The notes: generated by a model not told the origin, from the letters alone. A stretch of 64,000 nt of DNA from Streptomyces sp. NBC_01454 (GCF_036227565.1 NZ_CP109460.1:6014001-6078000), one strand, 5' to 3'. Positions 9,460-20,016 are shown, counted from the stretch's first letter. Program-made: numbers and translations.

Positions 9460-10287
9460 ATGAGCGTGACATCGACCGCGTCCGCCGTCCCCGTCCCCAC
9501 TCCCGTCCCCGGCCCCACGCCCGTCACTCCCGTGCCCGCCACCCCGGCCCCGGCGGCCGCCCCCGCCGCCCCCGGCTACACCGCGGAGATCGCCGACAGC
9601 CTCGCGCAGATCCGTGCCGCCCAGCGGCTGCGCCACCGGGTCTTCGCCGGAGAGATGGGCGCCACCCTGCACTCGCCGCTGGCCGGCCATGACATCGACG
9701 CCGTCGACGCACTCGCCGATCACCTCGTCGTCACCCACCACGCCACCGGCGAGGTGGTCGGCACCTACCGGCTGCTGCCGCCCGGCCGCAGCACGCGGCT
9801 GTACTCCGACGGCGAGTTCGACCTCGGCGCCCTGGCCGGGCTGCGCCCCTCCCTCATCGAGGCCGGCCGCTCCTGTGTGCACCCCGACCACCGCAACGGC
9901 GCCGTGATGACCCAGATGTGGGCCGCGCTCGCCCGCTACACCCTGCTCTCCGGGCACCGCTACCTCGCCGGCTGCGCCTCCGTCCCGCTCGCCGACGGCG
10001 GCACCGCCGCCACCCACGCCTGGGAACTGGGCCGCACCCGCCACGCCGCCCCGTCCGGGCTCCAGGTCACCCCGCACCACCCCTGGCACGCCGCCACCCC
10101 GCTCCCCGGCCGGCCCAGCCTCGCCCAGCTGCCGCCGCTGCTCCGCGGCTATCTGCGCATCGGCGCCGTCATCTGCGGCGCACCCGCCCACGACCCCGAG
10201 TTCGACGTCGCCGACTTCTTCGTCGTGCTGGACATGGAACGGCTGGACGACCGCTACCGGCGCTACTTCCTCGGCGAGGAGCGGTGA
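9460..10287 (+). CDS. OlsB-like GNAT N-acyltransferase (ornithine/amino-acid acyltransferase)
   Basis: A 275-aa protein whose core (about residues 45-200) matches the GNAT-like Acetyltransf_5/OlsB family, which transfers a hydroxyacyl chain from ACP to the alpha-amino group of ornithine. Motifs: IRAAQRLRHRVFAGEMG, ADHLVVTHHATGEVVGTYRLLPP and IEAGRSCVHPDHRNGAVMTQMW. The first 35 residues are a Pro/Thr/Val-rich linker. The ATG at 9460 follows GGAGGG. The next gene is a PlsC-type acyltransferase overlapping by GTGA, the order expected for two-step ornithine-lipid synthesis (OlsB then OlsA). Assignment to ornithine lipid is inference from this pairing. Confidence 0.8.
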   Translation: MSVTSTASAVPVPTPVPGPTPVTPVPATPAPAAAPAAPGYTAEIADSLAQIRAAQRLRHRVFAGEMGATLHSPLAGHDIDAVDALADHLVVTHHATGEVVGTYRLLPPGRSTRLYSDGEFDLGALAGLRPSLIEAGRSCVHPDHRNGAVMTQMWAALARYTLLSGHRYLAGCASVPLADGGTAATHAWELGRTRHAAPSGLQVTPHHPWHAATPLPGRPSLAQLPPLLRGYLRIGAVICGAPAHDPEFDVADFFVVLDMERLDDRYRRYFLGEER

Positions 10288-11132
10288 ACGGCCCCTGGGA
10301 CGTCTCCTCCGACTGCACCCCGGACTGCGCCGCGCACGCCGCCCCGCGCGTCCCGGCGTCCGTCCGCGCCCGCCGCGGCGCCGTGTTCGCCCACACCGTG
10401 CGGCGGGCGCTGACCGACGGCGCGCACCTGGCCGACCCGGTACGGCTGCGGGGGCATGCCGCGGCACTCCTCGACGCCCTCGGCATCCGCCTGGAGGGCG
10501 CCGCCGCGCTCAGCGCCGGGGACGGCCCCGGCACCCTCGTCGTCGCCAACCACATCTCCTGGCTCGACATCCTCGCCCTGCTCGCCGTCGAACCGGTCAC
10601 CCTGCTCGCCAAGCGCGAGGTCGGCGGCTGGCCGGTGGTCGGCGGCCTGGCCCGCAGGGCCGGTACGCACTTCATCGACCGCACGAACCCCCGGCGGCTG
10701 CCCGACACCGTGCGCCAGGTGGCCGAACTGCTCGGCTCCGGACGGTCGGTGGCGGTCTTCCCGCAGGCCACCACCTGGTGCACCGCCGAACAGGGCGCCT
10801 TCCGCCGGGCCACCTTCCAGGCCGCCCTCGACGCGGGGGCGCCGGTCCGCCCGGTGACCCTCGGCTACACCCAGCAGGGCCGGCCCAGCACGGCGGCCGC
10901 GTTCTGCGGCGAGGACACCTTCGCCGCCTCGCTGCGCCGGGTGCTCGCCGCCCGTGATCTGACCGTCCGCGTCACGGCGCATCCGGCGCTGACCGCGGTG
11001 GGCACGGACCTGGACCGGCGGGAGCTGGCGGCCCTGGCGGCGCGGGCGGTCCGCGGCGGCCCGCCGGCGCCGGCGGTGGTGACGGCCCGGCGGGTGCCCG
11101 CCCCGGCCGCATCCGCCCCGGCCCATGTTTGA
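10284..11132 (+). CDS. PlsC-type lysolipid acyltransferase (OlsA-like)
   Basis: A 282-aa membrane-associated 1-acyl-sn-glycerol-3-phosphate/lyso-ornithine-lipid acyltransferase. Block I NHISWLD carries the HX4D catalytic pair. Block II is GTHFIDR. Block III reads FPQATTW where the family usually has FPEGT, so the conserved Glu is Gln. Block IV (PVRPVTLGY) is intact. Its GTG start overlaps the olsB-like stop (GTGA), and its stop lies within the DedA gene start, indicating a tightly coupled three-gene operon. It would acylate the product of the upstream enzyme; substrate not proven. Confidence 0.82.
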   Translation: MNGPWDVSSDCTPDCAAHAAPRVPASVRARRGAVFAHTVRRALTDGAHLADPVRLRGHAAALLDALGIRLEGAAALSAGDGPGTLVVANHISWLDILALLAVEPVTLLAKREVGGWPVVGGLARRAGTHFIDRTNPRRLPDTVRQVAELLGSGRSVAVFPQATTWCTAEQGAFRRATFQAALDAGAPVRPVTLGYTQQGRPSTAAAFCGEDTFAASLRRVLAARDLTVRVTAHPALTAVGTDLDRRELAALAARAVRGGPPAPAVVTARRVPAPAASAPAHV

Positions 11133-11856
11133 CCAGCTCGACCGGCTCGACCAGCTCACCGAGCCGCTCCAGGGCATGCTGGGCTCGCCCTGGCTGTGGC
11201 TGATCATCCTGCTGGTGTCCGGCCTGGACGCCCTGCTGCCGTTCATGCCGAGCGAGACCACCGTCGTCCTGGTCGCCGTGCTCATCGGCCCCGATCTGCC
11301 GTTGCTCGCGCTGCTGGCGGGCGTCGCGGCGGCCGGGGCGCTGGCCGGTGACTGCCTGGGCTATGCGGTGGGGCGCCGCGCGGGCCCGCGCGCGCTCGCC
11401 CGGCTGCTGCGCGGCGCACGCGGCCGGACCCGGCACGCCAGGGCCCGCGCCATGGTCGAACGGCACGCCGCCCTGCTGGTCATCGCCGGCCGCTTCGTGC
11501 CCGGCGGCCGGGTGGTCGCCACGCTGTCCACCGGCAGCGTGGGCTTTCCGCTGCGCCGCTTCGTCCTGCTGGACGCGGTCGGCGCGGGCCTCTGGGCGCT
11601 GTGCAGCGCGGCGCTCGGCGGCTTCGGCGGGACGGCGCTCACCGATTCCCCGGCCGCGGGGATGCTGCTGGCCTCCGGCGCCGGCCTGCTGGTGGCGGGC
11701 TGTGTGGGAGGGCTGCACCGGCGGGGCATAGCGGCGGAACGCCCACCGGGCACGCGGAAACGGCACGGCCGCCGCAGGGGAGCGGCACCCGGCCGGGCGG
11801 GGGAGCGGATCCCCGCCCGGCCGCACCCCCGGCGGGAGGAGCCGGAGGGCGTGTGA
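11125..11856 (+). CDS. DedA family membrane protein
   Basis: A 243-aa polytopic protein of the DedA/VTT family, implicated in lipid-carrier flipping and membrane homeostasis. Family landmarks: FMPSETTVVLVAVLIG in the first re-entrant segment, GDCLGYAVGRRAG, and GRFVPGGRVVA, which holds the conserved R-x2-P-x2-R. The membrane segments end at about residue 205, followed by a basic, Pro/Arg-rich tail. The ATG overlaps the preceding stop by 8 nt. Co-transcription with two lipid acyltransferase genes fits a role in membrane lipid handling. Confidence 0.87.
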   Translation: MFDQLDRLDQLTEPLQGMLGSPWLWLIILLVSGLDALLPFMPSETTVVLVAVLIGPDLPLLALLAGVAAAGALAGDCLGYAVGRRAGPRALARLLRGARGRTRHARARAMVERHAALLVIAGRFVPGGRVVATLSTGSVGFPLRRFVLLDAVGAGLWALCSAALGGFGGTALTDSPAAGMLLASGAGLLVAGCVGGLHRRGIAAERPPGTRKRHGRRRGAAPGRAGERIPARPHPRREEPEGV

Positions 11857-11865
11857 GGCCGAACC

Positions 11866-12480
11866 TCAGATGCCCGGCACGTATTTGTAGCCCACCCGCC
11901 GCACCGTCACGATCGACGACCGGTGCGCGGCACCCAACTTGCGCCGCAGCCGGGCGACATGGACATCGACGGTGCGGCCGTCGCCGACATGGCCGTAGCC
12001 CCACACCGTGGTCACCAGCTGGTCGCGGGTGTGCACCCGGTGCGGATGCGCCACCAGATGGGCCAGCAGCTCGAATTCGAGGTAGGTCAGATCCAGCGGG
12101 CGGCCGTGGACCTGTGCGGTGCGCCGCTCGGGGTCGATCCGCACGATCTCGTCGCCCGTCGGCGCCGTCGGCCCGGGGGCGGCGGCCGGCCGCGGGGCGG
12201 CGGCCTGTTCGGCCGGTACGAGCACCAGATAGCCGACCATCGGCGGCTGTCCGGGCAGCGCGGGCAGGCTGTGCTGGGGCGCCGGGAGCCACGTGGCGCC
12301 GGAGTCCAGCAGGTCGGCCACCGAGGGGACGCCGTGGTGCGAGGCGCCTGCGGCGGAAGCGGCGGCGGGTGACGGGAGGGCCTCGTCGGGGGTCACGGCG
12401 CGCAGCCGGTGGCGGTGGGCGTGCGGGGCGGGCACGGCAGTCGTCGCGGAAGGGGCGGTCAGGGTACGGATGTTCGTCAT
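11866..12480 (-). CDS. Winged-helix regulator, OmpR/PhoB output domain without receiver
   Basis: A 204-aa DNA-binding protein. The C-terminal 95 residues form an OmpR-type winged helix: LDLTYLEFELLAHLVAHP, RDQLVTTVWGYG, VDVHVARLRRKLG and VRRVGYKYVPG. The first about 100 residues are Ala/Pro-rich and contain no receiver domain, so it is not a classical phospho-response regulator. The ATG at 12480 (MTNIRTLTAP) is chosen; an open frame continues to 12762 but is low in coding character and overlaps a short possible leader ORF. It converges on the DedA operon 9 bp away. Target genes unknown. Confidence 0.85.
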   Translation of the reverse strand: MTNIRTLTAPSATTAVPAPHAHRHRLRAVTPDEALPSPAAASAAGASHHGVPSVADLLDSGATWLPAPQHSLPALPGQPPMVGYLVLVPAEQAAAPRPAAAPGPTAPTGDEIVRIDPERRTAQVHGRPLDLTYLEFELLAHLVAHPHRVHTRDQLVTTVWGYGHVGDGRTVDVHVARLRRKLGAAHRSSIVTVRRVGYKYVPGI

Positions 12481-12583
12481 CACGGTCAGCTTTCGCGCGA
12501 AGGGGCGTCGGGGGACGTCATGCGCGCGGGCAGGGCGTGCGGCGCCGGTCAGCGGCGTCGGCGAGAGAGGTGCGGGCCCGCGC

Positions 12584-12688
12584 TCAGTGCGCGCGGCAAC
12601 ACAGACGGTCGAAGGCGTGCGCCTGCCGGGACGGCCAGAACGGCTCGAGGTCGCTGCGACCCGTCGCGGTGTCATTGAGGCTGGCCAT
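12584..12688 (-). CDS. Possible 34-aa leader peptide upstream of the winged-helix gene
   Basis: An ATG-started short frame ending RQAHAFDRLCCRAH, 103 bp before the regulator gene on the same strand. The Cys-Cys/Arg-rich tail is reminiscent of short Streptomyces leader peptides, but the ribosome site is weak (GGGGCC). It could equally be untranslated leader. Listed because it is the only coding-like sequence in the 301-bp gap 12481-12781. Confidence 0.3.
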   Translation of the reverse strand: MASLNDTATGRSDLEPFWPSRQAHAFDRLCCRAH

Positions 12689-12781
12689 GGCCCCATTGAA
12701 CCAGACGGCCGGGGTTCTGTCCCCGGTGCGGCCCGCGGTGTGACGCGAATGCGCCGTGTCATCGCCGCCCGGGCGCCGGGC

Positions 12782-13441
12782 TCAGGGACGATCGGCCCCG
12801 GCCTGCATCCCCAACTCCGCCCCGCACACCACCCCCAGCACCGTCGCCGTCAGATGTCCGGCATCGGTGAACGTCCGTGTCCGGCGCAGCAAGGGCCAGG
12901 CGCCCAGGGCCAGCAGGCCGGTGGTCGCCACGGCTCGCGCGCCGCGGTGCGGGACGGCCGCGGCCAGCGCGCCGAGCGTGGCATGGAAGCCGTAGCTCGC
13001 GCCGACGTCGACGGCTCGTGCGGTCGCGTCCGGCGGATCCGTGCGTACCCGGCCGCGCAGCCCCGCGTACACCAGCAGACAGGCACCGACGTGGCCGGCC
13101 GCGAACACCCCTGCCGCGCGCCGGGTGCCCCAGCGCGCCTCCGCCGTACCGAGGACGGTGAGCAGCGCGGCGGCGTACGGCAGCGGCATCGGCTGCTCGA
13201 CGAGGACGGCGCTGGTGGCCACTGTCCGCCACCGGCCGGCCCGCAGATTGATGACGTGGGTGGAGTGGGCGCGCAGCAGCTCCGTGCGCCGCCGGTCGGG
13301 CAGCCGCGCGGTGGCATACGCACCGAGCTGGACGGCACCGACGTAGAGCGGTGCGAGCCAGGGGACGGCGGCCGGGCGGGGCCGCGGCACGGCACCCGGC
13401 AGCACGCCCCGGCGCGAGAACCGTCGTGCGGGCCCGGGCAT
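12782..13441 (-). CDS. Rhomboid-like membrane protein
   Basis: A 219-aa polytopic protein resembling the actinobacterial rhomboid-like family. GASYGFHATLGALAA fits the rhomboid GxSxx catalytic-serine helix, and DAGHLTATVLG supplies the His of the partner helix. About six hydrophobic segments are visible. It would be an intramembrane serine protease if active, but the usual HxxxH loop motif is not obvious, so catalysis is uncertain. Its ATG lies one base after the DUF6891 stop, so the two genes are almost certainly co-transcribed. Confidence 0.72.
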   Translation of the reverse strand: MPGPARRFSRRGVLPGAVPRPRPAAVPWLAPLYVGAVQLGAYATARLPDRRRTELLRAHSTHVINLRAGRWRTVATSAVLVEQPMPLPYAAALLTVLGTAEARWGTRRAAGVFAAGHVGACLLVYAGLRGRVRTDPPDATARAVDVGASYGFHATLGALAAAVPHRGARAVATTGLLALGAWPLLRRTRTFTDAGHLTATVLGVVCGAELGMQAGADRP

Positions 13442-13442
13442 C

Positions 13443-14360
13443 TCAGGCTCCCGTCGGCAGTCGCTTGCGCCAGTCCAGCGGGCTGATTTCGATGACGCGG
13501 TCCGGATCGCCGTCCCACTCCACCGGCAGCCCGGCCGCGGTGAGCGCCGCCGCCACCGTCCGCCCGACCTCGGCCCGCGCTTCGGCGGCCGCCTCCCCGG
13601 AGTCCGCGTAGGCGCCGTAGCGGACCGAGAGCCCCTGGCCGTCCGCGGCGGCCTCGGTGTCCTGGTAGTGGAAGAAGACGAAACCCCGGTCGCCCGCGCG
13701 GCGTTCGGCGGCCATACCCGCCAGCGCGCAGTTGCTGCAACAGGTGAAGTGCATCCGGGCGGTCAGTCCCTGGGAATCCAGGGCGGCGAAGGCTCGCGCG
13801 ACCCGGTCGGCGCCGGTCACCTCCGGCCACCGCTCCTGCTCGGTGAGCCGCTCCTCCCACAGGCCCGCCACGATCCGCCGCGCCTCGTCGAGGGTGACCG
13901 GGGGGTTTTCCGGATCGAGCACGTCACAGACGCTCTGCGCGACCTCGTGGGCCCGGCGGAAACCGGAGCGCATGTCCTTGCGGGCCTGCGCCTCGGCGGC
14001 CGCGCGGGTGCGGGGATCCAGACCGGGCGTCGCGAAGAGGTCCGCCGGCCGCCAGTCGAGCGCGCCGCGCCAGGCGTCCCCGCCGCGCGCCCAGTCCAGG
14101 AAGACCGCCACGACCTGCTCGGCGTCGTCGCACTCCGCGCTGAAGTGCCGCTCGGGGGTGCCGTCGCGGTACTCCACCGCGAACGGCCCTCTGCCCTCCC
14201 GCCAGGTCTGCACGAAGACGTGCGGCCGGCCGGGTATCCGCTCGACGACCACGAAATGGTCGTCAGCGGCGCCGATCCGCCGCAGCAGCCGGGTGAGTTC
14301 GGCTTCGGCAGGGTGGGCGCGCTCCGCCCCGGTCTCGGTCCTGACGTTGATCGCAAGCAT
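13443..14360 (-). CDS. DUF6891 family protein
   Basis: A 305-aa cytoplasmic protein of unknown function. The central signature MHFTCCSNCALAGM (about residues 206-219) has three cysteines in a CCxxC cluster that may bind a metal. It is followed by GFVFFHYQDTEAA. The N-terminal half contains an acidic region with HVFVQTWREGRGPFAVEYRDG, resembling an immunity/SUKH-like beta fold. The ATG at 14360 is the only upstream start. Paired with the rhomboid-like gene. The family name is recalled from the motif. Confidence 0.75.
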   Translation of the reverse strand: MLAINVRTETGAERAHPAEAELTRLLRRIGAADDHFVVVERIPGRPHVFVQTWREGRGPFAVEYRDGTPERHFSAECDDAEQVVAVFLDWARGGDAWRGALDWRPADLFATPGLDPRTRAAAEAQARKDMRSGFRRAHEVAQSVCDVLDPENPPVTLDEARRIVAGLWEERLTEQERWPEVTGADRVARAFAALDSQGLTARMHFTCCSNCALAGMAAERRAGDRGFVFFHYQDTEAAADGQGLSVRYGAYADSGEAAAEARAEVGRTVAAALTAAGLPVEWDGDPDRVIEISPLDWRKRLPTGA

Positions 14361-14430
14361 GCCCCCAGCGTGCCAGCCACCACCGACAAACGACCCCCGG
14401 CCGTCACCCGCAATCGGCGCCGCGACGAGG

Positions 14431-15453
14431 TCAGACCTGCTCGCGCCGCGCCAGCTCCGTGCAGCAGGTGTCCACGATCAGGCGGGTGACCACATACGGG
14501 TCGACGTTGGCGTTCGGCCGCCGGTCCTCGATGTAGCCCTTCTTCTCGACCTCCACCTGCCAGGGGATGCGCACCGAGGCGCCGCGGTCGGAGGCGCCGT
14601 AGGAGTACGCGTCCCAGGGGGCCGTCTCGTGCGCGCCGGTCAGCCGGTCCTCGATGCCGGTGCCGTACTGGCGCACGTGCTCCAGCGGCTTGTCGCCCTC
14701 GCCCAGCGCCTCGCAGGCGGTGATGATCGCGTCGTAGCCCTCCCGCATCGCACGGGTGGAGAAGTTGGTGTGCGCACCGGCGCCGTTCCAGTCGCCCTGG
14801 GCCGGCTTGGCGTCCAGCGAGGCGGTGACGCCGTACTCCTCCGCGACCCGGTGCAACAGCCAGCGCGCCACCCACATGTGGTCCGAGACCACCAGCGGCG
14901 CCAGCGCGCCCACCTGGAACTCCCACTGGCCGGGCATGACCTCGGCGTTGATCCCGGACAGGCCCAGACCGGCCGCGAGGCACAGGTCGAGGTGCTTCTC
15001 GACGATCTCCCGGCCGAAGATCTCGCCGGCGCCCACCCCGCAGTAGTAGCCGCCCTGCGGGGCCGGGAAGCCGCCGCCCTCGGGGAAGCCGAGCGGCCGC
15101 TCGCCCTGGAGGAAGGTGTACTCCTGCTCGATGCCGAAGATCGGCTCCTGGCCGGCGAACTTCTCCGCCACCGGGCGCAGCAGCGCACGGGTGTTGGAGG
15201 GGTGCGGGGTCAGGTCGGTGTGCAGGACCTCGCAGAGCACCAGCAGGTGGTCGCCGCCGCGGATCGGGTCGGGGCAGCTGAAGACCGGTTCCAGCACGAG
15301 GTCGGAGGCGTGGCCCTCGGCCTGGTGGGTGCTGGACCCGTCGAAGCCCCAGCGCGGCAGCGTGTCCCCGTCCGCGAGGATCTTGGTCTTGGAGCGGAGC
15401 TTGGCGGTCGGCTGGGTGCCGTCGATCCAGAGGTATTCGGCCTTGATGCTCAC
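14431..15453 (-). CDS. glnII: Glutamine synthetase type II
   Basis: A 340-aa eukaryotic-type glutamine synthetase (GSII) that makes glutamine from glutamate, ammonia and ATP; length is normal for Streptomyces GlnII. Motifs: WGFDGSSTHQAEGHASDLVL (substrate strap and metal ligands), FGIEQEYTF, INAEVMPGQWEFQVG, GAGAHTNFSTRAMR and YGASDRGASVRIP. The start is GTG at 15453 (MSIKAEYLW) after AGAGGAAC. GSII is heat-labile and not adenylylated, and complements the type I enzyme GlnA, encoded 26 kb away in this window. A GlnR-type box lies 70-107 bp upstream. Confidence 0.96.
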   Translation of the reverse strand: MSIKAEYLWIDGTQPTAKLRSKTKILADGDTLPRWGFDGSSTHQAEGHASDLVLEPVFSCPDPIRGGDHLLVLCEVLHTDLTPHPSNTRALLRPVAEKFAGQEPIFGIEQEYTFLQGERPLGFPEGGGFPAPQGGYYCGVGAGEIFGREIVEKHLDLCLAAGLGLSGINAEVMPGQWEFQVGALAPLVVSDHMWVARWLLHRVAEEYGVTASLDAKPAQGDWNGAGAHTNFSTRAMREGYDAIITACEALGEGDKPLEHVRQYGTGIEDRLTGAHETAPWDAYSYGASDRGASVRIPWQVEVEKKGYIEDRRPNANVDPYVVTRLIVDTCCTELARREQV

Positions 15454-15522
15454 GGGGGTTCCTCTTACTGCGGGTAGGTGCGGGCCCGGGGCGGGTGTAC
15501 TGCCGCACTCTCGCAATGTGCC

Positions 15523-15560
15523 GTTTCCCGTCCGTTGCTCATTTGTGAACCGCAGGTTAC
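15523..15560 (-). promoter_or_regulatory. GlnR box upstream of glnII
   Basis: On the minus strand: GTAAC, TTCAC, GCAAC, GAAAC, each separated by exactly 6 bp. This fits the actinomycete GlnR operator (gTnAC-n6-GaAAC repeated), with the first and last blocks perfect. Predicts nitrogen-limitation control of glnII. The rest of the 318-bp gap to 15771 shows nothing else clear. Confidence 0.65.
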
Positions 15561-15771
15561 TGGGTCGGACATCACGGTAATTCGAAGGTCTTTATGGCCG
15601 AGAGCCTCGGATTCTCTTGCTTGAGGGGTTCTCCGGGTGGCCATGACGAGGCCCGGTCACGGCCCGGGTCCGGCCCGGCCACGGGGACGGCACACGTACG
15701 AAACGCCGCCGCCACGGCGCGGGCGCGGCGCAGCCGCTCCCCGGTCGGCGCACCGCGGGACACTGGCCCGC

Positions 15772-16689
15772 ATGACGACCCTGCGCATCGGACTCCTCGG
15801 CACCGGACCCTGGGCGCGGCGCGTCCACGCCCCCGCTCTCGCCGCCCACCCCGGCGTCGAGCTCGCCGGCATCTGGGGCCGCAGGGCGGCGGCCGCCGCC
15901 GCACTGGCCCAGGTCCACGACTCCCGCCCGTACGACACCCCTGACGCGCTGTTCGCGGACTGCGACGCGCTCGCCGTCGCCCTGCCGCCCTCCGTGCAGG
16001 CCCCGTTGGCGATCCGCGCGGCCGCGGCCGGCTGCCATCTGCTCCTGGACAAGCCGGTCGCCACCGCCGTGCCCGAGGCCCGCGCGCTCGCCGCGGCCGC
16101 CGACCGCGCGGGCATCGCCTCGGTGGTCTTCTTCACCGCGCGCTTCGGGGCGCAGGAGGGGGAGTGGATCGCCGCCCAGGCCGCGGCCGGCGGCTGGTTC
16201 ACCGCGCACGCCGACTGGCTCGGCTCGGTCTTCGCCGAGGACAGCGCCAGCCCGTACGCGCACTCGCCCTGGCGCCGGGAGAAGGGCGGCCTGTGGGACG
16301 TCGGCCCGCACGCGCTGTCCGTGCTCCTTGCGATCCTCGGCGATGTGGAAGCGGTCACCGCGACCCGGGGCCCGGCCGACGCGGTGCTGCTGACGATGCG
16401 GCACAGCAGCGGCGCGGCCAGCACCGCGACGGTCGCCCTGACCGCGCCCGCCGCGGCGGCCGGCGTGGAGATCACCCTGCGCGGCAGCGCGGGCACCACC
16501 TGCCTGCCCCGCCGCCCGGACGGCCCGGACGGCCCGAAAGCCGCCTACCACCGCGCCGTCGACGCCCTGCTCGCCGCCGCCGCGTCCGGTCTGCCCAACG
16601 CCTGCGACCTCCGCTTCGGCCTCCGGGTCACGGAAGTCCTCGCGGCGGCCGAGGCGACGCTGCCGCCACTCGTACCGTCCGGCCCATGA
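15772..16689 (+). CDS. Gfo/Idh/MocA family NAD(P)-dependent oxidoreductase
   Basis: A 305-aa dehydrogenase acting on a sugar or cyclitol-type substrate. The Rossmann start RIGLLGTGPWARRVHAPAL carries the GxGxxx fingerprint. LLLDKPVATAVPEARAL holds the EKP-like catalytic Lys (here DKP). GGLWDVGPHALSVLLAILG is the conserved D..xH region of the C-terminal domain. The ATG at 15772 is the first good start. It is divergent from glnII; no operon partners are evident. Specific substrate unknown. Confidence 0.87.
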   Translation: MTTLRIGLLGTGPWARRVHAPALAAHPGVELAGIWGRRAAAAAALAQVHDSRPYDTPDALFADCDALAVALPPSVQAPLAIRAAAAGCHLLLDKPVATAVPEARALAAAADRAGIASVVFFTARFGAQEGEWIAAQAAAGGWFTAHADWLGSVFAEDSASPYAHSPWRREKGGLWDVGPHALSVLLAILGDVEAVTATRGPADAVLLTMRHSSGAASTATVALTAPAAAAGVEITLRGSAGTTCLPRRPDGPDGPKAAYHRAVDALLAAAASGLPNACDLRFGLRVTEVLAAAEATLPPLVPSGP

Positions 16690-16869
16690 GCCCCGCACGG
16701 CCCGGTCCATGAGCCCGCTCACGACCCCCGCCCGGCGCGGCCCGCAGCCACCCCCTCCGCCACCGTCCTCCACCCCTCAAATACCCTCTGGCCAGGGGCT
16801 TTTGTCAGTGGTGCCCAGTAGAATGGGAACCAGTCAGTGAGGGTTCATCCACGCTCCAGGAGGTCGCCG

Positions 16870-17142
16870 ATGGCCGCTGCCACACTCATCACGAAGCCTC
16901 TCCCGACCCACCCACTGCCCAGGAAGCCGCTGCCCGCCGGATGGCCGCGCGAGCGGTACGAGTCGCACCACCGCCGCCTGAAGGCCATGCGGCTGGCCAT
17001 AGCCCTGCTCGACACCGGCGTCTACCGCCCCGAGCAGGCCCACAACCGCAAGATCCGCGGCACCGCGGCCGACATCGGGGTCCACACCCCGTCCGACACC
17101 ACCTGCCGCATGGTGCGCGCGCTCCTCTACGACCACTGCTGA
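16870..17142 (+). CDS. Conserved hypothetical protein, 90 aa
   Basis: A small basic protein, not recognised. Features: Pro-rich N-terminus (PLPTHPLPRKPLPAGWP), then an amphipathic helical stretch (RLKAMRLAIALLDTGVYRPEQA), and a C-terminal SDTTCRMVRALLYDHC with two Cys. An excellent ribosome site (CCAGGAGGTCG) precedes the ATG at 16870, and codon bias is typical, so it is very likely expressed. It stands alone and converges with padR across a strong hairpin. Confidence 0.7.
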   Translation: MAAATLITKPLPTHPLPRKPLPAGWPRERYESHHRRLKAMRLAIALLDTGVYRPEQAHNRKIRGTAADIGVHTPSDTTCRMVRALLYDHC

Positions 17143-17161
17143 GGTCCTTCACACACCCACA

Positions 17162-17200
17162 GGGCGGCCGGCTCCGGGGCATCCCCGGGGCCGGCCGCCC
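17162..17200. terminator. Bidirectional hairpin terminator
   Basis: 18-bp arms (GGGCGGCCGGCTCCGGGG and its near-perfect complement, one mismatch) with a 3-nt loop. It lies between the convergent 90-aa gene and padR. Confidence 0.75.
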
Positions 17201-17219
17201 CACGCCCGCCCCGGGAGGC

Positions 17220-17786
17220 TCAGCCGCCCGGGCGGTCCTGTGGGGCCTCGGCGGCATCCATGTCCGCCACCTCCGCCAGCGCCTGTGCCAGCCAGTCCAC
17301 CCAGAACGTCTCCAGACCGATCCCGGCCCGCAGCACCAGCCGCCGCAGCCGGTCCTCGGGATCCGCCGCGGCCCCGAAGTCACGGTCCTCGATCTCCTGG
17401 TACTCCGCCAACTGCTGCCGGTGCAGCGCCAGATGCCGCCGCAGCTCCTCGTCGAGCCCGGTCCGCCCCACCACCGCCGAGGCCCGCAGCCGCAGCAGCA
17501 GCGCGTCCCGGATGGGCTTGGACTCCTGCTCGGCGGACGCCCAGCGGGTCAGCTCGGTGCGCCCCGCGGGCAGCACCGCGAACTGCTTCTTCTGCCCGCG
17601 CGACGGCTGGTCGCAGGGCAGTGCCCGGATGTATCCGGCCAGCTCCAGCTTCCCCAGCTCCCGGTAGATCTGCTGATGCGTGGCCGACCAGAAGTAGCCG
17701 ATCGACCGGTCGAACCTCCGGGTCAGCTCCAGCCCCGACGACGGCTTCTCGAGCAGGGCGGTGAGGATCGCGTGCGGGAGTGACAT
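17220..17786 (-). CDS. PadR family transcriptional regulator
   Basis: A 188-aa repressor. The N-terminal winged helix (MSLPHAILTALLEKPSSGLELTRRF, YFWSATHQQIYRELGKLELAGYI) is classical PadR. The C-terminal helical domain (about 90-175) is the Vir_act_alpha_C type used for dimerisation. It lies 52 bp downstream of fadH on the same strand, consistent with one transcript driven from the fadH promoter, which carries a perfect palindrome. Autoregulation plus control of fadH is therefore likely but inferred. Confidence 0.9.
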   Translation of the reverse strand: MSLPHAILTALLEKPSSGLELTRRFDRSIGYFWSATHQQIYRELGKLELAGYIRALPCDQPSRGQKKQFAVLPAGRTELTRWASAEQESKPIRDALLLRLRASAVVGRTGLDEELRRHLALHRQQLAEYQEIEDRDFGAAADPEDRLRRLVLRAGIGLETFWVDWLAQALAEVADMDAAEAPQDRPGG

Positions 17787-17838
17787 GAGGGAATCCTAGG
17801 GCGGGACCGTGCGGCCCCGCCCCGGACAGGCCAGCAGG

Positions 17839-20016
<2,178 letters not shown>

